A stretch of DNA of 8,431 bases from assembly GCA_947628685.1 (NCBI GenBank), contig CANRAT010000057.1, positions 1-8,431 of the forward strand, in the 5' to 3' direction. A program made the position numbers and the translations under genes. The notes beneath the pieces were generated by a model. It ran no database searches. It was not told where the DNA came from and saw only the letters and a list, made by a program, of their open reading frames with translations. Positions within the stretch are counted from its first letter, which is position 1. Every line of letters starts with the position of its first letter. Source of the stretch: an uncultured Bacilli bacterium (GTDB lineage: Bacteria; Bacillota_I; Bacilli_A; RF39; UBA660). This document shows positions 1-5,579 of this stretch, piece by piece.

Positions 1-128
1 TCTACAGGCTCTGCAGTTTCCTCTGTAGTTTCTTCAACTTCCTCTGAGTCATTAACAATTTCTTCTGCAGTTTGTTCCTCTGCATTTTCAGTAACTTCTG
101 TTACAGGTTCTTTGCTTTCTTCAAACAT
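1..128 (-). CDS. N-terminal part of a probable phage scaffold (head assembly) protein
   Basis: Only the first 42 residues are inside the window; the gene runs off the left edge. The protein begins MFEESKEPVT and is extremely acidic and low in complexity, rich in Glu, Thr and Val (repeated EE, TE and ETT patterns), with one lysine and no arginine. The ATG is preceded by a very strong ribosome binding site (AGGAGGT, with AAATT before the start). Portal followed by scaffold and then major capsid is the usual order in tailed-phage head modules, and scaffolds often have charged, disordered N-termini. The scaffold call therefore rests on position and composition, not on a recognised domain. A capsid-decoration or other head protein with an acidic leader is the alternative. 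Confidence 0.55.
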   Translation of the reverse strand, partial: MFEESKEPVTEVTENAEEQTAEEIVNDSEEVEETTEETAEPV

Positions 129-131
129 AAT

Positions 132-173
132 TTACCTCCTATTTTTTCGTTTGAGTTTGCTTCTCATATCCAT
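132..173 (-). CDS. Possible 13-codon basic leader peptide upstream of the scaffold-like gene
   Basis: A short frame reads MDMRSKLKRKNRR and stops at a TAA that lies inside the ribosome binding site of the next gene (AGG AGG TAA), three bases before that gene's ATG. Seven of its 13 residues are Lys or Arg. A second in-frame ATG exists at 167. I see no convincing ribosome binding site of its own, so it may not be translated. If it is, ribosomes ending here would sit on the next gene's start site, an arrangement that fits translational coupling or leader control. It is listed because the frame fills much of the gap between portal and scaffold. Confidence 0.25.
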   Translation of the reverse strand: MDMRSKLKRKNRR

Positions 174-204
174 ACAGTTTAACGTCTTAAATGCTTGGAC
201 ATAT

Positions 205-226
205 AAAAAAGCTCATTGTAGAGCTT
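205..226 (-). terminator. Intrinsic terminator-like hairpin at the portal stop codon
   Basis: On the minus strand the sequence reads AAGCTC, a 6-base loop TACAAT, then GAGCTT running into a tract of six T. The stem is a perfect 6 bp with three G-C pairs and spans the last codons and stop of the portal gene. This is the shape of a weak rho-independent terminator or attenuator. It would partly separate expression of portal (needed at about twelve copies per head) from scaffold and capsid (needed in hundreds), although the sequence alone does not show how strong it is. Confidence 0.45.
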
Positions 227-1943
227 GATTATCATTTGTTTGTTGTATCATGTTTTGACTATCAACATAATCGCCTATTTGATTTGCTTGGGCATCAGGA
301 TCTTGCATTAAGAATTGGTTTACTCGTTGTTGCATTAATTGAGCTTCCATTCTTGATTGCATTATTTTTTGTTGTTCTTCTTCTATTTTGTCACATATAT
401 CCAATAGTTTCTGCTTTGGCATTGTTGAATCATCTGGCAATGCTTCAGCATATATCCTTAATTCTCCAACTCTTTGTGAATTGAAATATCCACCTTTTAA
501 TAAGTTTTCTAGACTTAATTCTTGAGCGTATCTATCGAATGCGCCTTTTGGTGTTATATCAATTTTTACTGTTCCTCTCAAATTTTCCAAAACTGGAGCA
601 GGTATATCTACTAATTCTGTAGTAGTTTCTCCAGTTAACTCATCTAGTTTTTCATCTTCTAGTTTCATTCCATTAGGAGTGTATACTGTCCACATATCTA
701 ACCATATACGGGCTATTCCCTCTATAAATTGTTTTAATGCTGTAGACTGTTTAGTTAATGGTTGTTGTGATGCTTGTTGAACCGCTAATATTGCTCTCCC
801 ACTAGCATCTTCAGGATTAACTCCACCTGTAGCTAAATCCCCCGAGTTTTTTAAGTCTCTTGTTATGCTTATTAAGTCATTTATAACTTTAGAAACATCT
901 GTACTCATTGATGCAGGTTGTACGATTGAAAATATCTTTGATACATCATCTACAGTTGCACCATTTCTTGTTTTTATTAAACCACCAACTTGACCAAGTG
1001 CATCAGGATTAGAAATCTTTTCCACATTTGCTACTTTTTGTGGATATGCACACTGTTTAACAGATAATAACATACGTGCAAGAGTTTTATTCAACTCAAG
1101 TTGATTAGGAATTAATGCTCTAACTTCTCCCTCTCCTCTAGACCAACCTCTTTTTTCTTTCCAAATAAAATGATCTAATGGATAATAATGTAACTCAGTA
1201 TCAGTATCTTTTTTTATATCAACACACTTAGTAGCCATAGCATACCAAACTGTGCCTTTTTCTTTCCACATTTTAGTTACTACTGTGCACATATCATCTT
1301 TTTCATATTTTGAATCTACTCCAGGTTGTTCTTGAGTGTTATTATCTCCAAATATATGTAATAATTCTTCTTCGCTTACTCCATTTTTCCTTGCTAACTC
1401 TTGTATTTCGATTACTGGTCGTCTTTTACTGATTATGATATAAGGTTGAGATTGAATATCTGAACTTTGTTCATTACCATACTGAACATCGTTTTTACTT
1501 AATATTTCATTTACTGGTGATTGTGTTTCCTCGTCATAATCTACATATATAATACCCTCATCATTAATAGCGGCATCATCAGTTATAGTTCTAACTTTCA
1601 TATCCATTTGGTCTTTTTCCCAAACTTTAGCTGCTTTTCTATTTAACAACTCACATGTTTTTTCTGCTATTTTTCTAAACTCTTTTTCTTCAAAATTTTC
1701 ACTTGAGAAATTTATAGCATAATAATTTTGATTAATAGTACTTACTTTATGGTTTACTATCGTTTCAATAAAATTATATTGTGCTTTTTCTATTCCATCT
1801 ATAATGGCTCCTTCCCATTGACTACCACTATACATACGATAATTTAAATCAGTATCAGAAAATACATTATACATTCGTAAATAATTTAAGCCCTTTTCAT
1901 AAAGTTGCCATATATCCGTCTTTTTTAATTCATCTAAATTCAT
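213..1943 (-). CDS. Phage portal protein, P22/podovirus-like
   Basis: This 576-residue protein is recognised as a portal protein, the ring of twelve subunits at one head vertex that serves as the DNA channel and docks the terminase and tail. Typical stretches are an N-terminal region with WEGAIIDG (residues 43-50), a core with RGWSRGEGEV (265-274) followed by the IPNQLELNKTLARM helix (278-291), and the segment EDASGRAILAVQQASQQP (378-395), which is characteristic of P22-like portals of intestinal podovirus-type phages. The C-terminus (about 510-576) is Gln- and Glu-rich helical, with the look of a coiled coil or barrel-like tail. Length is within the usual range for the family. The ATG has an AGAAGGTG ribosome site, and the gene follows the small membrane protein after 11 bases. 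It is intact. Portal identity is firm; the P22-like subgroup is a recognition-based judgement. Confidence 0.93.
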   Translation of the reverse strand: MNLDELKKTDIWQLYEKGLNYLRMYNVFSDTDLNYRMYSGSQWEGAIIDGIEKAQYNFIETIVNHKVSTINQNYYAINFSSENFEEKEFRKIAEKTCELLNRKAAKVWEKDQMDMKVRTITDDAAINDEGIIYVDYDEETQSPVNEILSKNDVQYGNEQSSDIQSQPYIIISKRRPVIEIQELARKNGVSEEELLHIFGDNNTQEQPGVDSKYEKDDMCTVVTKMWKEKGTVWYAMATKCVDIKKDTDTELHYYPLDHFIWKEKRGWSRGEGEVRALIPNQLELNKTLARMLLSVKQCAYPQKVANVEKISNPDALGQVGGLIKTRNGATVDDVSKIFSIVQPASMSTDVSKVINDLISITRDLKNSGDLATGGVNPEDASGRAILAVQQASQQPLTKQSTALKQFIEGIARIWLDMWTVYTPNGMKLEDEKLDELTGETTTELVDIPAPVLENLRGTVKIDITPKGAFDRYAQELSLENLLKGGYFNSQRVGELRIYAEALPDDSTMPKQKLLDICDKIEEEQQKIMQSRMEAQLMQQRVNQFLMQDPDAQANQIGDYVDSQNMIQQTNDNQALQ

Positions 1944-1954
1944 TTATTCACCTT

Positions 1955-2206
1955 CTAACTTGGTAATTTCTTTTGACCTATTGAAGTGCCATTATAATTA
2001 TCAATATTTTCAGCAATTACCTTATATCTTTCTTCTTCTTTATCTTTTTCTTTCTTCTCTAATATCTCATGTACTTTTTCAACTGGATTTAATTTTGGCA
2101 ACTCAATGGTCTCTTGCCTAACTACCTTTTGACCTATCTTTGCTCCAACAAAAAAGCACACTATACAAAGTATGCCTATTACAACAGCCAATAATATTGT
2201 TTCCAT
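1955..2206 (-). CDS. Small single-pass membrane protein between terminase and portal
   Basis: The 83-residue product starts with a hydrophobic helix (residues about 3-21, ILLAVVIGILCIVCFFVGA) followed by a glycine/lysine turn and a soluble tail. The tail is highly charged in the middle (EKKEKDKEEERYK, about 51-63) and ends in an IDNYNGTSIGQK segment. I predict one transmembrane segment, with no cleavage site I can point to. Similar small proteins with an N-terminal anchor and a 'NYNGT.xGQK' tail are known to me from the same place, between large terminase and portal, in phages of Clostridia, but I know of no assigned function. It has an excellent ribosome site (AGGAGGTATAA before ATG) and lies 9 bases after the terminase stop. 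A role at the membrane or in head assembly is only a guess from position. Confidence 0.8.
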   Translation of the reverse strand: METILLAVVIGILCIVCFFVGAKIGQKVVRQETIELPKLNPVEKVHEILEKKEKDKEEERYKVIAENIDNYNGTSIGQKKLPS

Positions 2207-2215
2207 TTATACCTC

Positions 2216-4024
2216 CTACACAATAATTATCTTTTCACCATAATCTTTAGCATTTGTTTCAATATCAAAATCTTTAAACTCTGGATAAGGTGTAAATGCT
2301 TCTTGATTAAACGTTACTTGATTTCTTATTTCATATGCAATAGCAAGTCCCATCATTTGGTCGTCATGTCCTCCTTCAGGAGCTTCTATTCTTCCTTTTT
2401 CATTTCTTATTATTGTTAATAACTCCTCTAACGTATCTTTATCATTAATTAATTCAGTATGTTCTCTTACTATTTCAATTAAACTTGATATTATAGTAGG
2501 TCTTGTTATTGATGTAGTTTTAAATCCGAATCTCTTTTCAGTTTTACCTGTGTACTCATCTATCTTTTCTCTAACATATTGATTAGTATATCCTAATCTT
2601 TGTAACTCTCTTATTGGAAATGTATCAAAGTTAGTTTCAATTCCTATTAGTGCTTCTTCTTTTGTACCATTATACCCAATAGAAGAATAATACTTTCCTA
2701 AACAATACATCTGCTTAACATATAAATCTGCATCAAATTGATGTTTTAATACTGCAACTTGTTTTCCTGTTTTAGCATCTAATACGTGACCTGTAAAGTA
2801 GTCAGAACCATCTCCTGCAGTATCTCCGCCTATACAATATTTAGTCATCTTAGGTGTATTAGGTAATTCATATATGTTTATATAACCATTTCTATCATTT
2901 ACCCATTTAATATCAGTTATCTTATTTCCATCATATTTATAATCAAAATATCCTATCTTTAATGGTTTTGGTATTGTTTGCATTCTTGATAATATTTTTT
3001 CAGTGTCAAACGCATTACTTCCTGATAATAGAAAAGCTTCTTCTGGACTGCAAGGATATTCTTGCTTTATTAATCGTTTATCTATATACCCCTCATATTT
3101 CTTATAATACCAATATAACTGTTCAAGACTTAATTTTACTTTATCTTTCAACCATTTTAATCTTTCCCATATCCAATCAGTCTTTTTTTCTATATTACTA
3201 ATAAATTCTTTTTTTATTTCTTCATTTGGAAAAGACGTTTTATATTCTTTTGTTTTCCACCATTCATAAAAGCAATTAATATGAACTCCACTGTCCCACA
3301 TTTTTTTATAATCATTATATCCGTTAGCAGTTGATTCATATATTTTTATACAATTTTTTGTAAATGCCTCTCCAAGTGCAGCTTGTATAGAAGATATTCC
3401 ATCTTTCCAAAAAGCGCATTCTGAACCATGAAAAAAGTTTATAGTCCTAGATCTACCTACATCTTTAGTTGCTGTATCTACTGTCCAACTACTGTTTATC
3501 TTTTCAAATAGGAATTGTTTTCTATTATTAAATTTTTCAGTTGGTTTTAAAATTTCAGACAACTGTGAGTATGGATATTTTGCTTTGTTTTGGAATATTG
3601 ATTCAGAATTATCACTTTTATCTGCAAGAGTAAATCCTTGAAAATTCTTATTTAATAAACTACATGCTAATTGATAGGCTGTTACTAGGGTTGTAAAGCC
3701 TTGTTGTCTACCTTTTAATATTAATAAAGATATATCGGTTATTAAACCTTTCTCGAAATCTGAAATTGCTTTATTAAGTGTATTTATAAATTCTTTTTGT
3801 ACATCATTTAAAAAAAATGGCATTGTCTTTTGTTCCTTATCCACTACAATAAACTCTAGCTCTATGAACTTTTCTGGATTTAGTTTAATTTCGTTTAATA
3901 AATTTTTGTCTATTAAAAGTTCATTTGCCACTGCATTTCTAAATTTTTTATCATACTCAATATCATTAGTCTTATTCCATTTTTCTTTTCTCTTGTTTAT
4001 AAGATAATCTGCTGTATATTTCAT
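2216..4024 (-). CDS. terL: Terminase large subunit (packaging ATPase and nuclease)
   Basis: This 602-residue protein is the motor that pumps phage DNA into the prohead and cuts the concatemer. The N-terminal ATPase half has a Walker A-like loop KGRQQGFTT (residues 104-112, the terminase form with Arg/Gln in place of the classical Gly-rich loop). It also has a Walker B-like strand INFFHGSEC (195-203) whose E202 should be the catalytic glutamate, and the coupling motif ESTANG (230-235). The C-terminal RNase H-like nuclease has the expected acidic residues: D401 in GGDTAG, E463 in GIETN and D554/D555 in GGHDDQ. All key motifs are present and the length is typical, so it should be active. The start ATG overlaps the stop of the upstream KGG-protein gene by four bases (ATGA) with only a weak ribosome site, which suggests translational coupling. 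Confidence 0.96.
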   Translation of the reverse strand: MKYTADYLINKRKEKWNKTNDIEYDKKFRNAVANELLIDKNLLNEIKLNPEKFIELEFIVVDKEQKTMPFFLNDVQKEFINTLNKAISDFEKGLITDISLLILKGRQQGFTTLVTAYQLACSLLNKNFQGFTLADKSDNSESIFQNKAKYPYSQLSEILKPTEKFNNRKQFLFEKINSSWTVDTATKDVGRSRTINFFHGSECAFWKDGISSIQAALGEAFTKNCIKIYESTANGYNDYKKMWDSGVHINCFYEWWKTKEYKTSFPNEEIKKEFISNIEKKTDWIWERLKWLKDKVKLSLEQLYWYYKKYEGYIDKRLIKQEYPCSPEEAFLLSGSNAFDTEKILSRMQTIPKPLKIGYFDYKYDGNKITDIKWVNDRNGYINIYELPNTPKMTKYCIGGDTAGDGSDYFTGHVLDAKTGKQVAVLKHQFDADLYVKQMYCLGKYYSSIGYNGTKEEALIGIETNFDTFPIRELQRLGYTNQYVREKIDEYTGKTEKRFGFKTTSITRPTIISSLIEIVREHTELINDKDTLEELLTIIRNEKGRIEAPEGGHDDQMMGLAIAYEIRNQVTFNQEAFTPYPEFKDFDIETNAKDYGEKIIIV

Positions 4025-4314
4025 AAAACATCTTCTAACTTTTCAACATTTATATTTGCATTAACATCTATAGGCTTTTCTCCAATAGTATCTCTTATTA
4101 TCTCAAATGCTTTTGTGTTGCCTTTTGCAGCTTCTTTAATCAAAGACAAACTTATTTTTCTTTGTGTATCTCCCTCTGATAATAATAGTAGTAATTCTTC
4201 TTTTAAGGCTTTTCTTTCTTTTCTCGCTTTAACGGATGCTTTACCACCTTTACGGCCTAATTCTCGTGCTTCCTCCGTGCTTAATGTCTTTTTTAGGTTT
4301 TGATTGTTTGCCAT
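4021..4314 (-). CDS. terS: Probable terminase small subunit, KGG-motif type
   Basis: The 97-residue product has an N-terminal segment with ELGRKGGKAS (residues 18-27), a KGG motif followed by a very basic stretch (KARKERK), a leucine-rich helix (39-45), and the segment EGDTQRKISLSLIKEAAKGNTKAFEIIRDTIGEKP (47-81). Proteins of this build are common directly upstream of the large terminase in low-GC Gram-positive phages and are usually annotated as the small, DNA-recognising subunit. The basic N-terminus and helical body fit DNA binding and oligomer formation. The function is inferred from position and family likeness, not from a demonstrated fold. I chose the ATG at 4314 over the in-frame GTG at 4323, because AGGTG at 4321-4325 then sits six bases upstream as the ribosome site. 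The stop overlaps the terL start (ATGA). Confidence 0.75.
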   Translation of the reverse strand: MANNQNLKKTLSTEEARELGRKGGKASVKARKERKALKEELLLLLSEGDTQRKISLSLIKEAAKGNTKAFEIIRDTIGEKPIDVNANINVEKLEDVL

Positions 4315-4432
4315 TATTATCACCTACTATCTTTTCCTTTTCTTCACACTCTTTTGCTTTAGGACATCTTTTACATTTATACCTAAAACAATAATATATT
4401 TCTTCTAGCCTATCCTTTTCTCCTTTTTTCAT
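4250..4432 (-). CDS. Small cysteine-cluster (possible zinc-binding) protein overlapping terS
   Basis: The 60-residue protein has four cysteines in its N-terminal half (C15, C20, C23 and C29, spaced CX4CX2CX5C, including CKRCPKAKEC). This could bind a metal ion. The C-terminal half is basic, lysine-rich and low in complexity. The last 65 bases of the gene lie inside terS in another frame, so its tail and the terS N-terminus share DNA. A ribosome site (GAGGAA) sits eight to nine bases before the ATG, within the last codons of the metallophosphoesterase gene, and the two genes are three bases apart. The tight fit between neighbours argues that it is a real gene. I do not recognise the family. 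Its place next to the terminase suggests a helper in packaging, which is inference only. Confidence 0.65.
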   Translation of the reverse strand: MKKGEKDRLEEIYYCFRYKCKRCPKAKECEEKEKIVGDNNGKQSKPKKDIKHGGSTRIRP

Positions 4433-4435
4433 AAG

Positions 4436-5356
4436 CTATTTCCTCATTAGTTTTTTATTAAATATTTCTAATTCTTGTTTTATTAGTACTGGATTACCTT
4501 TGTCATCCATATCTATATCTACCCACCAACAAGACTTATCATTATTAAATCCCATAGATCTTTCAAATGGTGTTAAATCTTGTAAACAACTCGTTTGGAA
4601 ACAGTGTGTCTTATCTTGTTTCATATAAAATGCTTGATGTATGTGTCCTGTTTGTAATATGTGTGGTCTTTCTTCTAATGATATTGTATCTAAGTATTTC
4701 TGAAGTTTATATGACTTAGCATAACTTCCTCCACCTTTACCGTGATATAACCTTATTTTAAGTTTACCTATTTTTAAATCTTCACAGTCACTTCCTAGAT
4801 AATGTAAATTTTCTCTTTGCATACATATATCCTTTAATATGTCTGATCCACATTGTTTTATCCACCATAGATCGTGATTACCACTTATTAAATATGTTGG
4901 TATATCACTTTTTGGGTATTTATCTATTACATAGTCTCTTTGCCCTGTATATGAGTTTTCTTTTAGTTCATATAGTTGTTGTGGTCTTCCACTTAGTCCT
5001 TCTGTTAGATCTCCACTATGTAATACATAATTTACTTTATTATCTTCTGCCTTAGCATATAAATATCTTAATATGTCTAATCTATCGTATTTACTTCCTA
5101 AGTGCGTGTCGCTTATTAGTAACAGTTTAATATGTTCCATATTGTTCGGTATCTCATATGTTTCATTACTTTTAATGGGTTTCTTTAGTTTTATTATTTC
5201 GCCATTAACATAATCTATTAATTCCCCATCTTGTTTTAATAGTTCTACTATTCCTATTACTTCATAATCTTTGAGTTCTAATGTTTCGCATATCTCTTGA
5301 AGACTTTTCTTCTTACTTATCAAGTATTTTAATTTGTTTACTAATTCTTTTTCCAT
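4436..5356 (-). CDS. Metallophosphoesterase with an N-terminal helix-turn-helix-like domain
   Basis: The 306-residue protein starts with about 60 residues that look like a winged helix (SLQEICETLELKDYEVIGIVELL, then a basic wing ending KLKKP). A calcineurin-like phosphoesterase domain follows, with all metal motifs: DTHLG (D83, H85), SGDL (D116), GNHDLWW (N160, H161), YHGKGG (H205) and GHIHQ (H238, H240). The family cleaves phosphodiester or phosphomonoester bonds using two metal ions; the substrate here cannot be read from sequence. I chose the ATG at 5356 because AGGAGG at 5363-5368 lies six bases upstream; the longer frame begins with TTG at 5374 and swallows that site. It is the first gene after the 223-base spacer and heads the packaging module. 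Action on DNA or nucleic acid ends during packaging or recombination is plausible but not shown. Confidence 0.88.
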   Translation of the reverse strand: MEKELVNKLKYLISKKKSLQEICETLELKDYEVIGIVELLKQDGELIDYVNGEIIKLKKPIKSNETYEIPNNMEHIKLLLISDTHLGSKYDRLDILRYLYAKAEDNKVNYVLHSGDLTEGLSGRPQQLYELKENSYTGQRDYVIDKYPKSDIPTYLISGNHDLWWIKQCGSDILKDICMQRENLHYLGSDCEDLKIGKLKIRLYHGKGGGSYAKSYKLQKYLDTISLEERPHILQTGHIHQAFYMKQDKTHCFQTSCLQDLTPFERSMGFNNDKSCWWVDIDMDDKGNPVLIKQELEIFNKKLMRK

Positions 5357-5362
5357 AAGATG

Positions 5363-5368
5363 CCTCCT
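5363..5368 (-). promoter_or_regulatory. Ribosome binding site that fixes the metallophosphoesterase start
   Basis: AGGAGG on the minus strand stands six bases (CATCTT) before the ATG at 5356. This is a perfect match to the 16S rRNA tail at ideal spacing and excludes the upstream TTG start. Confidence 0.85.
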
Positions 5369-5372
5369 ACGC

Positions 5373-5399
5373 AAAATAAAAGAACTATTTCTAGTCCTT
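5373..5399 (-). terminator. Hairpin with GAAA tetraloop and T-rich tail in the leader of the packaging genes
   Basis: On the minus strand AAGGACTA and TAGTTCTT pair over 8 bp (one G-U wobble) around a GAAA loop, a stable GNRA-type tetraloop, and are followed by TTATTTT. The shape is that of a weak intrinsic terminator or attenuator. It ends only a few bases before the ribosome site of the metallophosphoesterase gene, so it could end upstream transcripts or regulate entry into the packaging operon. The G-C content of the stem is low, so the efficiency is doubtful. Confidence 0.4.
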
Positions 5400-5405
5400 A
5401 AGGGG

Positions 5406-5424
5406 GTTTTTCAAAATGAAAAAC
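5406..5424. repeat. Perfect 7-bp inverted repeat (GTTTTTC / GAAAAAC)
   Basis: GTTTTTC and GAAAAAC are separated by AAAAT. It is next to a run of five G on the plus strand. The stem is AT-rich and would be weak as RNA; a protein-binding dyad is equally possible. Confidence 0.5.
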
Positions 5425-5438
5425 AAAGATTTACACTC

Positions 5439-5454
5439 GTACCTTAATTGGTAC
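5439..5454. repeat. Short inverted repeat GTACC-N6-GGTAC
   Basis: A perfect 5-bp palindrome around TTAATT, immediately followed by another GTACT. It belongs to a group of GTAC-containing elements spread over about 115 bases. Confidence 0.45.
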
Positions 5455-5474
5455 TGTACTAATAAAGTCTAAAA

Positions 5475-5502
5475 TTGATTTTATCAGTACACTACCTATA
5501 AA
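5475..5502 (+). promoter_or_regulatory. Candidate rightward promoter overlapping the same dyad
   Basis: On the plus strand TTGATT (5475-5480) and TATAAA (5497-5502) are 16 bases apart, a fair match to a sigma-70 type promoter. The -10 box lies in the centre of the 8-bp dyad, so a protein bound there would block it. Transcription would run antisense to the 140-aa regulator gene, since no plus-strand gene of normal size lies ahead. Chance occurrence cannot be excluded. Confidence 0.25.
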
Positions 5503-5510
5503 GTAGTGTA
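5478..5510 (-). promoter_or_regulatory. Candidate leftward promoter (extended -10) with adjoining operator-like dyad
   Basis: On the minus strand TGATAAAAT (5486-5478) resembles an extended -10 element (TGn then TAAAAT, five of six matches to TATAAT). Directly upstream lies a perfect dyad, TACACTAC and GTAGTGTA around a 7-base centre (5488-5510), which covers the place where a -35 box would be; no good -35 is seen. That pattern would suit a promoter needing an activator bound at the dyad, with a leader of roughly 110 bases before the metallophosphoesterase. In AT-rich DNA such -10 matches arise often by chance. Confidence 0.35.
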
Positions 5511-5533
5511 TTTTAAGAATAAAAAGGGGTTTA

Positions 5534-5563
5534 TGTGGATTAGTTCTTTGTACTAATTCCACA
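5534..5563. repeat. Bulged 11-bp hairpin just after the regulator gene
   Basis: TGTGGATTAGT (5534-5544) pairs with ACTAATTCCACA (5552-5563) leaving one unpaired T, with a 7-base loop. It begins about 17 bases beyond the stop codon of the 140-aa gene. There is no T tract right after the stem on either strand, so it is not a standard intrinsic terminator. It could stabilise the 3' end of the message or be a protein-binding site. Confidence 0.5.
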
Positions 5564-5579
5564 ATACCATAATACTATA

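Larger units (their letters stand above)
5357..5579. promoter_or_regulatory. 223-base non-coding spacer packed with inverted repeats; candidate late control region
   Basis: No convincing gene lies here, in a window where other gaps are usually under 20 bases. In plus-strand coordinates it holds the GNRA hairpin (5380-5399), a perfect 7-bp inverted repeat with 5-base loop (5406-5424), a 5-bp repeat GTACC/GGTAC (5439-5454), TAAAAT-TG-ATTTTA (5470-5483), a perfect 8-bp dyad (5488-5510) and an 11-bp bulged stem (5534-5563). The 9-mer TGTACTAAT occurs twice (5455-5463, 5549-5557). The spacer lies between a helix-turn-helix gene and the packaging genes, where late promoters and operators are often found. 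It could instead hold a structured RNA or a packaging or replication site; the sequence does not decide between these. Confidence 0.6.

Noticed and set aside
191..484. Plus-strand frame of 97 codons
   Set aside because: It is the complement of the portal gene's 3' part, has no ribosome site and encodes an implausible Leu/Ile-rich product.
2962..3201. Plus-strand frame of 79 codons
   Set aside because: It lies wholly inside the large terminase gene on the opposite strand, with no ribosome site.
4115..4303. Plus-strand frame of 62 codons
   Set aside because: It is a shadow of the terS gene, with no start signals.
4315..4323. GTG start three codons upstream for the small terminase
   Set aside because: It would overlap its own ribosome site; the ATG at 4314 has AGGTG at the right distance.
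5357..5374. TTG start six codons upstream for the metallophosphoesterase
   Set aside because: The extra codons contain the AGGAGG that serves the ATG at 5356.
5357..5579. CRISPR array or tRNA in the spacer
   Set aside because: The repeats differ in sequence and spacing, with no regular repeat-spacer unit, and no cloverleaf or CCA-type end can be drawn.
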